Below are positions 53,665-63,197 of a stretch of 64,000 nt of DNA, one piece after another. Origin of the DNA: Arenibacter algicola (lineage in GTDB: Bacteria > Bacteroidota > Bacteroidia > Flavobacteriales > Flavobacteriaceae); contig NZ_JPOO01000003.1 in assembly GCF_000733925.1 (NCBI RefSeq), forward strand, positions 1,922,001 through 1,986,000. Direction: 5' to 3'. The translations under genes and the position numbers were made by a program. Under the pieces are notes generated by a model. The model was not told the origin of the DNA. It did no database searches and worked only from the letters and a program-made list of their open reading frames with translations. Position 1 is the first letter of the stretch; every line of letters starts with the position of its first letter.

Positions 53665-53992
53665 ATGCAACAAATAAGTGTTATAAATTCTATTGAAGTG
53701 CCGGTGGGCTTTGAAGAAAAAGCAATAAAAGTGAGAGATTTACATTGAATATTTTAAGACTAAACCGGGCTTTGTAAGTTCAACCTTTTACAGAACGATC
53801 AACAAGGAGAATAAATTCAATTTTATCAACATAGTGGTGTGGGATTCGTACGAATCGTTTCAAGCGGTGGTAAATAGTGGATTTGCAAATGAAGAGGGGC
53901 TTAACGCAGACCATATGAAAGTGTTGGGCAAGGGCTTCCCTCCCCCTATAAAGGTATCACCCGGACAATTTGAAATTATACGGAACGACTAA
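53665..53992 (+). pseudogene. Frameshifted antibiotic biosynthesis monooxygenase (ABM) gene
   Basis: The frame from ATG 53665 reads VINSIEVPVGFEEKAIKVRD and stops at TGA 53746-53748. Skipping one base there restores an open frame that runs EYFKTKPGFVSSTFYRT to FEIIRND and TAA 53990-53992. The joined product of about 108 residues has the ABM pattern (PxGxE, YFKTKPGFVSS, NIVVWDS, FANEEG). It is either a pseudogene or a sequencing error. It lies just before the IS91-like element. Confidence 0.8.
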
Positions 53993-54266
53993 AAAAATCT
54001 GACAATAACTAAGACTTCGTGTGGTCGGTACGGCCAAACATGAAGACCGTGTTGACTGAACCGGGTCCTGTTTTCCCTTACTATGGGGATTGCTAAGGTT
54101 TGAGGGAGTCTTTTACATATACCTTGTTGTCGGAGCTGGCCCCTTAATTTGGTGGTCACCTCTTTCGTAGCCCGTTCCGGTGCCCTTTTTGATTTCCTTG
54201 GCCCATTTTACTCTCCGGAACGGCCTTTTCCATCCCGCTATTTTAATTTTGGCCACGGGTATCCCG

Positions 54267-55409
54267 TTACGCTGTTTCGGGCGTTCTTCTTGGGGCGCTA
54301 TTTTTCAGTCGATCGGACCATGCTTTGGGCGGGCCACGGCTGTCGAATACCGCTACGGTCACCATAATCCCGATCTGGCAGTAAGGACATCGGCAATGTT
54401 TCAAGGGAGGCCGTCCATTGGGCACGGGACCGCCCAGGACCTGTTGCAGCAAAGGAAGCAGTGCCTTCTTCCTGGAACTGCTCAGGATCCCATAATGGCG
54501 TATACGCACGAACCCCTTGGGCAGGATGTGCAGAGCGAACCTGCGGACGAATTCGGCATCGGTTAATCGCAGTAAGGATATCCTTCCCCCATGCCGGTAA
54601 TCCTTGACGGTAAAAGTGACGTTATTATTATCTAGGCTCTTTATACGGTGGTCACTGATGGCAATCTTGTGGGTATAGCGGCCAAGATATTCTACTACTT
54701 GTGCCGGACCTAAAAATGGACGTTTGCAATAAATTACCCAATTGTGCTTGAACAGGTTTTCGTAGAAGGCCGTGGGTTGTGGTGGAAATTCCTTGCGAAG
54801 GGATGCTACAAAACGAGCTCTAAAAACCTTGCTCATTGCCTTTACAGGAAACAAATACTTTCCTTTGTTCCTAGCGGATTTCCATTTGCCCGACCTTGTG
54901 GTCCCTCCTCCGGGAACAATGCAATGCAGATGCGGGTGAAGGGACAGATTTTGGCCCCAGGTGTGCAGGATGGCGACCATTCCCGGGTCGGCCCCCAAAA
55001 ACTTGGGATTGGATGAAAAGCCTTTGATTACCTGCCAGGCCGTCCCGAACAAAAGGCCATAGATCGTTTTGGGGCTATAAAGGCATACCCTGTTAAGCTG
55101 CGAAGGAAGGGTAAAGACCATATGGAAATACGGCACGTTCAGCAGTTCGGCCTCCCTTGCCCTTATCCATTGTTCCCTTTTATGCCCCTGGCACTTGGGG
55201 CAATGACGGTTCCGGCAACTGTTGTAGCTAAGGTGCAGCTTATGGCAGCCAGGGTTGTCGCAACGGTCTATATGCCCGCCCAATACTGCGGTGCGGCATT
55301 TGCGCAGGGCGTGCAGGGTCCTTGACTGCCAGCTATTGGCACAAAGGCCGGCGAGCTGTTCCCTGTTGCGTTCCAATACCTGGGCCACTTCGTAAGTGGC
55401 GCGTGACAC
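54267..55409 (-). CDS. IS91-family rolling-circle transposase
   Basis: This is a 380-residue Y2-type HUH transposase. The N-terminal zinc-binding region contains NSCRNRHCPKCQGHKREQW. The HUH motif is SLHPHLHCIVPGGG, and the catalytic tyrosine region is near EYLGRYTHKIAISDHR. A C-terminal cysteine cluster is RCPYCQIG. The start is GTG, two bases after the stop of the upstream recombinase gene, so translation is probably coupled. The protein looks full length. Confidence 0.93.
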   Translation of the reverse strand: MSRATYEVAQVLERNREQLAGLCANSWQSRTLHALRKCRTAVLGGHIDRCDNPGCHKLHLSYNSCRNRHCPKCQGHKREQWIRAREAELLNVPYFHMVFTLPSQLNRVCLYSPKTIYGLLFGTAWQVIKGFSSNPKFLGADPGMVAILHTWGQNLSLHPHLHCIVPGGGTTRSGKWKSARNKGKYLFPVKAMSKVFRARFVASLRKEFPPQPTAFYENLFKHNWVIYCKRPFLGPAQVVEYLGRYTHKIAISDHRIKSLDNNNVTFTVKDYRHGGRISLLRLTDAEFVRRFALHILPKGFVRIRHYGILSSSRKKALLPLLQQVLGGPVPNGRPPLKHCRCPYCQIGIMVTVAVFDSRGPPKAWSDRLKNSAPRRTPETA

Positions 55410-55411
55410 CG

Positions 55412-56312
55412 TTACAGATTATAAAGCCGCTCCAACGGGCTGAACGGCCTTTGTCTGCCCAGTTGTGCCACATGCAGGTAGGCAAGCGTGGTCTGGATAT
55501 CGGCGTGCCCCAACAGGTCCTTTACGCTGATGATGTCCAGACCCATTTCCAAAAGATGGGTCGCATAGCTATGCCGCAGGCTATGGGTGGTGACCTCTTT
55601 TTGGATACCGCTGTGTTTGCGTGCCTCGCGAACGATCCATCGCACTCCCGTGGTGGACAGTGCAACGGGATTGCCTTCCCTGTCATTGCCGTTAAAGCAC
55701 CAGGTGACGGGCCTTTCCGCCCTGATGTACTTCCTTAGGCCCCGGACCTGCATCGCGCACAATGGGACATAGCGGTCCTTCCTCCCCTTGCCCTGGCGTA
55801 CGTGCAGCATCTTTCTCTCAAGGTCCAGGTCCTTCAGCTGGAGGTTGCAGAGTTCAAAGCTGCGAAGGCCACAGCCATAGAGCATGGCCAGTACCAAACG
55901 GTGTTTGAGAAGTTTTGGGGCCTTTAGAAGCTGCCTTACCTCGTTATGGCCTAATACTACCGGTAGCTTCTTGGGCCGTTCTATAGAAGGCAATATGACC
56001 CGCATCTCCTTCATTCCCGAGATACGGTAGGCATATCTCAGACCATAGACGGTATGCTTGAAGAAACTCTCCGATGGCGTCTTGTGCTGGGATTTCAGAA
56101 CGTGCAGGTAATCCAGGACCTGCTCCTGGTCAAGGTCCAGCGGACTGCATTTGAAATGGAGTGCAATGTGTGCCAGGCATCTGGCGTAATTGGTAAGTGT
56201 ACTTTGGCTTTTGCCGGAAAGCTCGATAGATCGTCTTAACTTATGGTACAGTTCATTAAATCCAGGAACGGAATTACAGGCCCTATCAATAAGGGTACTA
56301 CTTTTTTTTCAT
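55412..56312 (-). CDS. IS91-associated tyrosine recombinase, start displaced by an A8 tract
   Basis: The catalytic part is intact: YGCGLRSFELCNLQLKDLDL, the HxxR box HSLRHSYATHLLEMG, LLGHADIQTTLAYLHVA with the tyrosine nucleophile. The first in-frame ATG (56014) would leave only 200 residues without the core-binding domain. That domain (RSIELSGKSQSTLTNYARCL and onward) is encoded upstream in the same frame. It leads back to ATG 56312, which is out of frame by one base because of eight consecutive A after it. With seven A the gene would encode 299 residues, the normal length. Slippage, a recent frameshift or a sequencing error could explain this. Confidence 0.85.
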
Positions 56313-56339
56313 AACTTTAAACTTTATGATTAAACCTAT

Positions 56340-56389
56340 CCTAAAGGTAGTGAACAGCAGGCTAATAACTGCTTGAAGCTACCTTTAGG
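56340..56389. terminator. Bipartite hairpin near end of IS91-like element
   Basis: Outer arms CCTAAAGGTAG and CTACCTTTAGG pair perfectly over 11 bp. An inner stem AGCAG/CTGCT encloses an 8-base loop. It may be a terminal structure of the IS91-like element or a terminator. Confidence 0.5.
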
Positions 56390-56417
56390 TTTAGTTCAAC
56401 AACGTGTTCCACGCTAA

Positions 56418-56469
56418 GCGAAATCTCCTGATTTCGAACCCAGTTGTGCGAAGTCTCCTGATTTCGAAC
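56418..56469. repeat. Two direct copies of a hairpin-forming 22-mer
   Basis: Copies at 56418-56439 and 56448-56469 differ by one base. Each contains a stem formed by CGAAATC and GATTTCG around TCCT (the second copy has one G-T pair). They could be binding sites at the mobile-element border or part of a common intergenic repeat. Confidence 0.5.
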
Positions 56470-56598
56470 TCCAATCCACCCATGCACTTCTTAAACCGTA
56501 AGGCTTCATTTCCATAGGGCCATTTAATCCAAAGTACTATCTTTAAAGTTTTATTTTAAGCCTAAGCGCAGAACATTATTTTACAAGAAGTACCTCCT

Positions 56599-59500
56599 AT
56601 GAAAAACAGCACCCTATTAGCCCTTCTATTACTTATTTGCCACACCTCCTTTTCACAGGAAAAAGAAGAACCCAAAAAAGACAAATGGGATGTAAACACC
56701 CCTGCCCTGCCCTTTAAAAATGTATCCATTACTACCAATGAGGGCTCTTGGATAAGTCTGGACGTAAGTCCGGACGGGAGTCAGATCGTTTTTGATATGC
56801 TTGGCGATATTTATACCATGCCCATCAGCGGAGGCACTGCCACTTTAATCAGGGGCGGCCATGCCTTTGAAGTACAGCCAAGGTACAGCCCAGACGGCAA
56901 ACACATCAGCTTTACCAGTGATGCCGGTGGGGGCGATAATATTTGGGTGATGAACACAGACGGTTCCGATGCCGAACAGATAACCAAAGAAGACTTTAGA
57001 TTGGTAAACAATGCGGTCTGGTCCGTGGATGGGAACTATATTTTTTGCAGAAAACATTTTACCTCGGGACGTTCTCTAGGTGCCGGTGAAATATGGATGT
57101 ACCATAAAAGCGGAGGAAAGGGCATTCAGCTTACCAAAAAGAAAAACGATCAACAGGATGTTGGGGAGCCTTGGGCTTCGCCAGATGGCAAATATGTATA
57201 TTATAGCGAAGACGTTTATCCAGGTGGGGAATTTCAGTACAACAAAGACCCCAATAGCCAGATATATGTCATAAACCGTTATAATCTGGAAGATGGGGAA
57301 ATAGAAAGGGTTACCGGTGGACCTGGAGGTGCCATACGCCCTGTAATTTCACATAAGGGAGATGTAATGGCCTTTGTAAAAAGAGTAAGGGAAAAAACAG
57401 TACTCTACCTGCACGACCTTAAAACCGGGAGGGAATGGCCTATTTACGATCAACTCAGCAAAGACCAACAAGAAGCATGGGCCATTTTTGGACCATATAC
57501 AGGATTCAATTTTACCCCAGATGATAGCTCCATCGTTATCTGGGCCCAAGGAAAAATCAAAAAAATTGACATCAATTCTTTGGACGCTGCCGATATTCCC
57601 TTTGAGGCCACGGCAGAACACAAGATTGTGAATGCCCTAAAATTTAAAAACGATGCCGCACCGGATACCTTTACCCCAAAGGCTATCCGAAATGCCGTAA
57701 CCTCCCCCGATGGGAAAACACTTATATTCAACGCGGCAGGTTACCTGTGGAAAAAATCACTTCCCAATGGTACCCCTGCCCGACTCACCACCGGAACGGA
57801 TCTGGAATATGAACCCGCATTTTCAAAAGACGGCAAATACCTGGTGTATGTAACTTGGAACGATGAGCATATGGGAGCCATCCATAGGTTGGATCTAACA
57901 AATAGCAAAAGCAGCCCTGTAAAATTGACTACTGAAAAAGCCATTTATAGGGAGCCTAACTTTTCCCCCATAAACAATGACCAAATTGTATACCGCGAAG
58001 AAGATGGCAATCAGCATCAGGGCTATGTACATACAAAAGAGCATGGAATCTATCTTATTGAAGTAAGTGAATCCAGAAGATCTGGCATTAGCTCCACTAA
58101 AAAATTAGTGGTAAAAGAGGGCGAATTTCCGTCTTTCAATAAAGATGCTACTAGGATCTATTACCAAACTGGGGGGTATCTTTTTGGAAAACTGACCAAA
58201 ACCCTAAAATCGGTCAACCTAGACGGCAAGGAGCCCCGAGAACTGGTAAAATCAAAATATGCCCAACGCCTTATCCCCAGTCTGGACGACAATTGGGTGG
58301 CTTTTACCAATTTGTACAAAGTATATATTGCAGCAATGCCCAAGACAGGGAATACCATTGAATTGGATGGGAAGGCCACCAATGTTCCAGTTGCGCAGGT
58401 AGCACGCGATGCAGGTATTAGCCTACATTGGTCTTCCAAAAGCGAAAAACTAAATTGGACCTTGGGCGATACCTATTTTAATACCGCCATCAATCAACGA
58501 TTTAGCTTTTTGGAAGGTGCTCCTGATAGTATTCCGGCAATGGACACTCTAGGCCTTAAAATCGACCTAAGCCTAACATCGGACAAACCCAAGGGTAGAA
58601 TTGCCCTAAAAGGTGCTAGGCTCATTACCATGAACAATGATAAAGTTATAGAGAACGGTACCATCATTATCCAAGGCAATAAAATTACTGACCTGGGTTC
58701 CAGCGATGTGGTCAACATCCCCGCCGATGCCAAAATTTTGGATGTTAGCGGTAAAACCATAATGCCAGGAATAGTGGATGCGCATGCACATCTTAGTCAT
58801 TTTAGATTTGGCCTGAGTGCCCAAAAACACTGGCCCTATTATGCCAATTTGGCCTATGGGGTAACCACGGCCCACGACCCTTCTGCCAATACCGAAATGG
58901 TATTCTCCCAATCGGAAATGGTAAAGGCCGGCACCATGGTGGGGCCAAGAATATTCTCTACCGGGGTAATTCTATATGGAGCAGATGGCGACTTTAAGGC
59001 AACGGTAAACAATTTGGAGGATGCAAGATCGGCCATTCTTAGAACCAAAGCTTTTGGCGCTTTTTCGGTAAAAAGCTACAATCAGCCCAGACGGGACCAA
59101 AGACAGCAGATTATTAAGGCGGCCTATGAGAAGCAGATAGAAGTAGTGCCGGAAGGCGGGTCAACCTTCTTTCACAATATGTCAATGATTTTGGACGGAC
59201 ACACAGGTATAGAACACAATATACCGGTAGCACCCATTTATGATGATGTACTGCAATTATGGTCGGCCAGCGAAACGGCCTACACCCCCACCCTGATCGT
59301 TAATTACGGCGGATTGAACGGGGAGTACTTTTGGTACCAGACTACCAATGTATGGGAAAATGAGAAGCTTTTAAAGTACACCCCAAGAAGCGTTATAGAT
59401 GCACGCTCCAGACATCGTACCATGGCACCAATAAAAGAATATGAAAACGGTCACATTCTGGTTGCACAAGCTACCAAAAAATTGGCCGATGCCGGAGTAA

Positions 59501-59901
59501 AAATAAACCTCGGCGCCCATGGCCAATTGCAAGGTCTTGGCGCACATTGGGAACTTTGGATGTTGGCCCAAGGGGGAATGAGCAATATGGAAGCTTTGAA
59601 AGCAGCCACTATTAATGGGGCCTCCTATCTGGGAATGGAGGAGCAACTGGGTTCCTTGGAAGAAGGAAAGTTGGCCGACCTTATCGTTTTGGACAAAAAT
59701 CCTTTGGAGGATATTCAGAATTCCAACTCGGTTAAATACACCATGATCAACGGACGCTTATACGATACTGAGACCATGAACGAGGTAGGAAACTATAACA
59801 AGCCTAGAAGCCCTTTCTATTGGGAGATGAGCGACTACGCCCCTGCTTTTGATTGGCATGGGGAAACACATACTGGATGTTCTTGTGAGGTAGGAAACTG
59901 A
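56599..59901 (+). CDS. Exported amidohydrolase with N-terminal TolB-like beta-propeller
   Basis: This 1100-residue protein has a signal peptide (cut near CHTSFSQE). The N-terminal half (about 40-680) has repeated PD40/TolB-type blades, such as DVSPDGSQIVFDMLGDIYTM and PRYSPDGKHISFTSDAGG. The C-terminal half (about 690-1075) is an amidohydrolase with the metal motif VDAHAHLSHF, a histidine in GIEHNIPVAPIYDD, and NLGAHGQLQGLGAH, ending LADLIVLDKNPLED. The very last residues are cysteine-containing (HTGCSCEVGN). The architecture is known in Bacteroidota and related groups as a putative dipeptidase or amidase. Substrate unknown. Confidence 0.92.
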   Translation: MKNSTLLALLLLICHTSFSQEKEEPKKDKWDVNTPALPFKNVSITTNEGSWISLDVSPDGSQIVFDMLGDIYTMPISGGTATLIRGGHAFEVQPRYSPDGKHISFTSDAGGGDNIWVMNTDGSDAEQITKEDFRLVNNAVWSVDGNYIFCRKHFTSGRSLGAGEIWMYHKSGGKGIQLTKKKNDQQDVGEPWASPDGKYVYYSEDVYPGGEFQYNKDPNSQIYVINRYNLEDGEIERVTGGPGGAIRPVISHKGDVMAFVKRVREKTVLYLHDLKTGREWPIYDQLSKDQQEAWAIFGPYTGFNFTPDDSSIVIWAQGKIKKIDINSLDAADIPFEATAEHKIVNALKFKNDAAPDTFTPKAIRNAVTSPDGKTLIFNAAGYLWKKSLPNGTPARLTTGTDLEYEPAFSKDGKYLVYVTWNDEHMGAIHRLDLTNSKSSPVKLTTEKAIYREPNFSPINNDQIVYREEDGNQHQGYVHTKEHGIYLIEVSESRRSGISSTKKLVVKEGEFPSFNKDATRIYYQTGGYLFGKLTKTLKSVNLDGKEPRELVKSKYAQRLIPSLDDNWVAFTNLYKVYIAAMPKTGNTIELDGKATNVPVAQVARDAGISLHWSSKSEKLNWTLGDTYFNTAINQRFSFLEGAPDSIPAMDTLGLKIDLSLTSDKPKGRIALKGARLITMNNDKVIENGTIIIQGNKITDLGSSDVVNIPADAKILDVSGKTIMPGIVDAHAHLSHFRFGLSAQKHWPYYANLAYGVTTAHDPSANTEMVFSQSEMVKAGTMVGPRIFSTGVILYGADGDFKATVNNLEDARSAILRTKAFGAFSVKSYNQPRRDQRQQIIKAAYEKQIEVVPEGGSTFFHNMSMILDGHTGIEHNIPVAPIYDDVLQLWSASETAYTPTLIVNYGGLNGEYFWYQTTNVWENEKLLKYTPRSVIDARSRHRTMAPIKEYENGHILVAQATKKLADAGVKINLGAHGQLQGLGAHWELWMLAQGGMSNMEALKAATINGASYLGMEEQLGSLEEGKLADLIVLDKNPLEDIQNSNSVKYTMINGRLYDTETMNEVGNYNKPRSPFYWEMSDYAPAFDWHGETHTGCSCEVGN

Positions 59902-60428
59902 TATTGTAGGTATAGGATGGGCTATGCATTGGGTTCGTGTCGGCACGAGCCGAGCTGAGCCAGCAGTGGTTATGGCCAGAAAGCAACCCATTATAATAAA
60001 TAAAGGCTTGTGGGCCCCACCCCTTCCGGCTTCTCCGATGTCGAAGCCACCTTCCCCTAACCAGGGGAAGGAACAGTTTTTACTTTTCTATCTGTTAATT
60101 GAACTAGCAGTTTAATATTAAGTAGGACCCTTCGCTAACAGTGGATGAGACAGAAGGGATTGCAAGCCAAAGATTAATACAAATGCCAATTGTCCCAAAA
60201 AATAACTCCGTTGAAGTGACCAATTCGGTCATTTCGAACGAGCGACAGTGAGGAGAAATCACACATATAGCTCAACCAAAACATGATATAATCTCCATAC
60301 TTATCAACAAACCCATACCTCGACAGCACAGCCATAACTTTAAAAAATCCACTATTTCCGAAAATTTTCAATCCCCAAATAGGCTACATCCTTCTTTTTC
60401 AGTAATTTAATAGAAAACATTTTGTGAC
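59902..60428. other. Intergenic region with hairpins and repeat-like words
   Basis: No gene is present in these 527 bases. A hairpin at 59932-59951 (GGTTCGTG, TCGG, CACGAGCC) and another at 60050-60071 (listed) follow the amidohydrolase gene. Near 60225-60262 the word GTCATTTCGAACGAGCGACA followed by GTGAGGAGAAATCAC resembles a short intergenic repeat common in Bacteroidota genomes. Confidence 0.45.
60050..60071. terminator. Perfect 9-bp GC-rich hairpin
   Basis: The arms CCTTCCCCT and AGGGGAAGG enclose AACC. A T-rich stretch begins about 6 bases further on (CAGTTTTTAC). It is a plausible terminator 150 bp after the amidohydrolase gene, or part of an interspersed repeat. Confidence 0.45.
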
Positions 60429-60905
60429 ATGGCTACCTTTCAACTAGATATTAATAATTCTAAACATAAAGTAGAAGTTAACGAAGGTACTTCCCTACTC
60501 TGGGTCTTGCGGGAACATTTAGGCCTTACTGGCACTAAATACAGTTGTGGCATAGGTCAATGTGGGGCCTGTATGGTGCATATCGACAATCAGCCTGTCC
60601 GGGCCTGTCTTCTTCAAGTGGACAATTATGCGGACGGACAAAAAATTAAGACCATAGAAGGTTTGTCCCAAAATGGGGATCATCCACTACAAAAGGCATG
60701 GATCGAAGCCCAGGCACCACAATGCGGCTATTGCCAGTCTGGACAGATCATGCAAGCCGTAGGCCTTTTGGAAACCAATCCCAATCCCACGAGGGAGGAA
60801 ATAAAAGCCCATATGAACGGTATCCTTTGCCGTTGCGGTACCTACCTACGCATAATTAAGGCTATTGAACTCGCCGCGAAAACTCCAACATCCATTGAAA
60901 AATAA
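60429..60905 (+). CDS. [2Fe-2S] subunit of a xanthine-oxidase-family hydroxylase (IorA-like)
   Basis: This 158-residue protein has two [2Fe-2S] clusters. The plant-type ferredoxin site uses Cys40, 45, 48 and 60 (KYSCGIGQCGACMVHI). The second site uses Cys99, 102, 134 and 136 (CGYCQSG and LCRCGTYLRI). It matches the small subunit of isoquinoline 1-oxidoreductase and aldehyde dehydrogenase types. It is directly followed by the molybdenum subunit after 4 bp. No FAD subunit is nearby, so electrons probably go to a cytochrome or quinone. Confidence 0.93.
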   Translation: MATFQLDINNSKHKVEVNEGTSLLWVLREHLGLTGTKYSCGIGQCGACMVHIDNQPVRACLLQVDNYADGQKIKTIEGLSQNGDHPLQKAWIEAQAPQCGYCQSGQIMQAVGLLETNPNPTREEIKAHMNGILCRCGTYLRIIKAIELAAKTPTSIEK

Positions 60906-60909
60906 AGCC

Positions 60910-63084
60910 ATGATCCCAATAAAAACCGATATCAGTAGAAGGAAGTTTCTAAAATCATCCTCCGGGGTAGCCCTCTTCATTGGAGTAGCTGGTATCCTGC
61001 CGCAGTTGATATCCTGCAAAGACCCCAATAAAATTAAAAAACAACTAGCCCAACAGCCCATTACAGCCTGGGTGAAATTGTCCGAGGATGGTCTAATCAC
61101 CATTTATAATCCGGCCGCCGAAATGGGGCAGGGATCCATGACCTCCTTACCACTTATTTTTGCCGAAGAGATGGATGCGGACTGGTCTATGGTTAAGGTG
61201 GAATTTTCACCCCAGGAATCGGAGACCTACGGTTCCCCGGGATGGGCCCCTGGAAGTAAGCTCATGTTTACGGTAGGCAGCAGAACAACTAATAGTTACT
61301 ACAATGTAATGCGAAAAGCAGGCGCCCAGGCCCGCTATGTCTTAATGAACAGTGCCGCCAAACATTGGGAAGTGCCGATTTCGGAGCTAACAACATCCAA
61401 TAGTCATGTGCATCACGGTAAGACAAATCAAAAAATCAGTTACGGAGACTTGGTGCCCTTTTTGGAAATGCCCGAGACCCTGCCCGACTACAGCGAAGCA
61501 CAATTAAAAAATCCCAAGGAATTCCAGCTGATCGGAAAAGACATTCCCCGTACGGAAATCCCTGCCAAAGTGGATGGCAGTGCCATATTTGCGATAGACA
61601 TCCGTCTGCCAGAAATGATTTATGGCGTTTTGGAAAGAGGTAAACTACACGGTTCCAAACCCAGCCTGACCAATGAAGCCGAGATCCTCGCCATGGAGGG
61701 GGTTTTAAGAATAATCCCCTTGGATTATGCCATTGGAATTGTGGCCAAGACCCTGGAACAGGCCTTGAATGCAAAACAAAGCCTAAAAATAGATTGGAGC
61801 GAGTCCAAGGCAAGCGGACACAATTCCCAAGAAGTATACGCTACCTATGAAAAAATAGCCTCACAAAATGAAAAAGGCAAGGTGATCATCGAGATTGGGG
61901 ATGTTGCCAAGGCCAGAAGAACCGCCGCCAAAACTTATGAGGTGGACTATAAGAACGATTATGTATACCACGCCCAAATGGAACCTCTGAATGCAGTAGT
62001 GCAGGTTGCCGAAGATGGTGGCAGTGCCGAAGTTTGGGTAGGCAGCCAACAAGGGACGGATACCAAGTTGGGAGTACCTAAAATCCTGGGTATTGCCCCG
62101 GAAAAGGTAAACGTACACCTACAATATTTGGGAGGTGGATTTGGGAGAAGAAGCATGAACGATTTTGTAGAGGAATGTACCATACTCGCAAAAGAAATGG
62201 CACCACTTCCGGTAAAACTTATTTGGACCAGGGAGGACGATGTTACCTATGGGGCATTCCGGCCGCTTTCCCTACAACGACTAACGGCCAGCACAGATGC
62301 TGAAGGGAATATTACTGCGTTTTCGCACTCTGTGGTAGGGGACGGTGGAAACCTAGTGGCCAGTGCCGTGGCCAATGATCATTATGACATCCCCAACCAA
62401 TTTGCGGAATGGCGGGAAGCCTCCAATGGCATTCGCCTAAAACATTGGCGTGCCGTGGGCCATGGCCCCAATAAGTTTGCCATTGAATCTATGCTGGATG
62501 AAATTGCCTGGAAGCAGGGCACAGATCCTTTGGAGCTTAGAAGAAAGTTAATGGCAAAAGCCCCTAGGGCATTGGCTACCTTAGAAAAGGCAGCTGAAAT
62601 CTCCCATTGGAGCAAGCCTTCAGAGGAGGGCAGGGCCAAAGGCATGGCATTTGTAGAACATGGATCTTTGGGAACGGGGGTCTGTGAAATATCTGTGGAC
62701 CGTAGTACTGGCATTATCAAAGTGCATCATTTTTGGATCGCCTTGGATGCTGGGGTGGTGGTACAGCCAGACAATGTAAAAGCCCAAATGGAAGGCGGCA
62801 TCATCATGGGCATGAGCAGCGTGCTCAAAGAACAAATTACCATCGTGGATGGCCAAGTGCAACAATCCAATTACCACGATTACCAACTACTTAGGATTCA
62901 GGACATCCCTGATAGTATTGAAACTGTAATTCTAGAATCCTCTGAAATCCCAGAAGGGGTAGGCGAAACGGCTACACCTATGGTGGCCTGTGCCATAGCC
63001 AATGCCTTTCTGAAATTGACAGGGAAACCCCTACGCCACCTACCTTTCTCCCCAGAGCGTGTACTTCAAGCCTTGAACAGTTAA
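60910..63084 (+). CDS. Molybdenum hydroxylase large subunit (IorB-like), Tat-exported
   Basis: This 725-residue protein of the xanthine dehydrogenase/aldehyde oxidase family binds monomeric Moco. ATG 60910 is chosen because it places a Tat signal (ISRRKFLKSSSG) at the N-terminus and sits 4 bp after the partner gene. Moco-binding motifs are AAEMGQGSMTSLPLIFAEEM, LQYLGGGFGRRSMNDF and a C-terminal GVGETATPMVACA, whose glutamate is the catalytic base. The two-subunit arrangement points to the IorAB/membrane aldehyde oxidase group acting in the periplasm on an aldehyde or N-heterocycle. It relies on Moco genes such as those at 12720-18033. Confidence 0.93.
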   Translation: MIPIKTDISRRKFLKSSSGVALFIGVAGILPQLISCKDPNKIKKQLAQQPITAWVKLSEDGLITIYNPAAEMGQGSMTSLPLIFAEEMDADWSMVKVEFSPQESETYGSPGWAPGSKLMFTVGSRTTNSYYNVMRKAGAQARYVLMNSAAKHWEVPISELTTSNSHVHHGKTNQKISYGDLVPFLEMPETLPDYSEAQLKNPKEFQLIGKDIPRTEIPAKVDGSAIFAIDIRLPEMIYGVLERGKLHGSKPSLTNEAEILAMEGVLRIIPLDYAIGIVAKTLEQALNAKQSLKIDWSESKASGHNSQEVYATYEKIASQNEKGKVIIEIGDVAKARRTAAKTYEVDYKNDYVYHAQMEPLNAVVQVAEDGGSAEVWVGSQQGTDTKLGVPKILGIAPEKVNVHLQYLGGGFGRRSMNDFVEECTILAKEMAPLPVKLIWTREDDVTYGAFRPLSLQRLTASTDAEGNITAFSHSVVGDGGNLVASAVANDHYDIPNQFAEWREASNGIRLKHWRAVGHGPNKFAIESMLDEIAWKQGTDPLELRRKLMAKAPRALATLEKAAEISHWSKPSEEGRAKGMAFVEHGSLGTGVCEISVDRSTGIIKVHHFWIALDAGVVVQPDNVKAQMEGGIIMGMSSVLKEQITIVDGQVQQSNYHDYQLLRIQDIPDSIETVILESSEIPEGVGETATPMVACAIANAFLKLTGKPLRHLPFSPERVLQALNS

Positions 63085-63197
63085 ATCGTTCCAATAACAG
63101 CAGCTTAAAACCCTGGGGCATTATAAAATGGATTTATTTTGATCCCTAAATCGGAAATGTCCTCAAATAATTTGAAGGCTTTTTGTATTTTGGAGGG

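Larger units (their letters stand above)
54267..56312 (-). mobile_element. IS91-like element with tyrosine recombinase and HUH transposase
   Basis: The span covers the two genes only. The element is clearly richer in G and C than its neighbours, which suggests recent acquisition. IS91-type elements move by rolling-circle replication and lack inverted repeats. Candidate terminal structures are the hairpins at 56340-56389 and the repeated palindromes at 56418-56469. Confidence 0.8.

Noticed and set aside
56054..56239. Plus-strand open frame of 61 codons opposite the recombinase N-terminus
   Set aside because: It lies antisense to the well-defined core-binding domain of the recombinase and shows no domain of its own.
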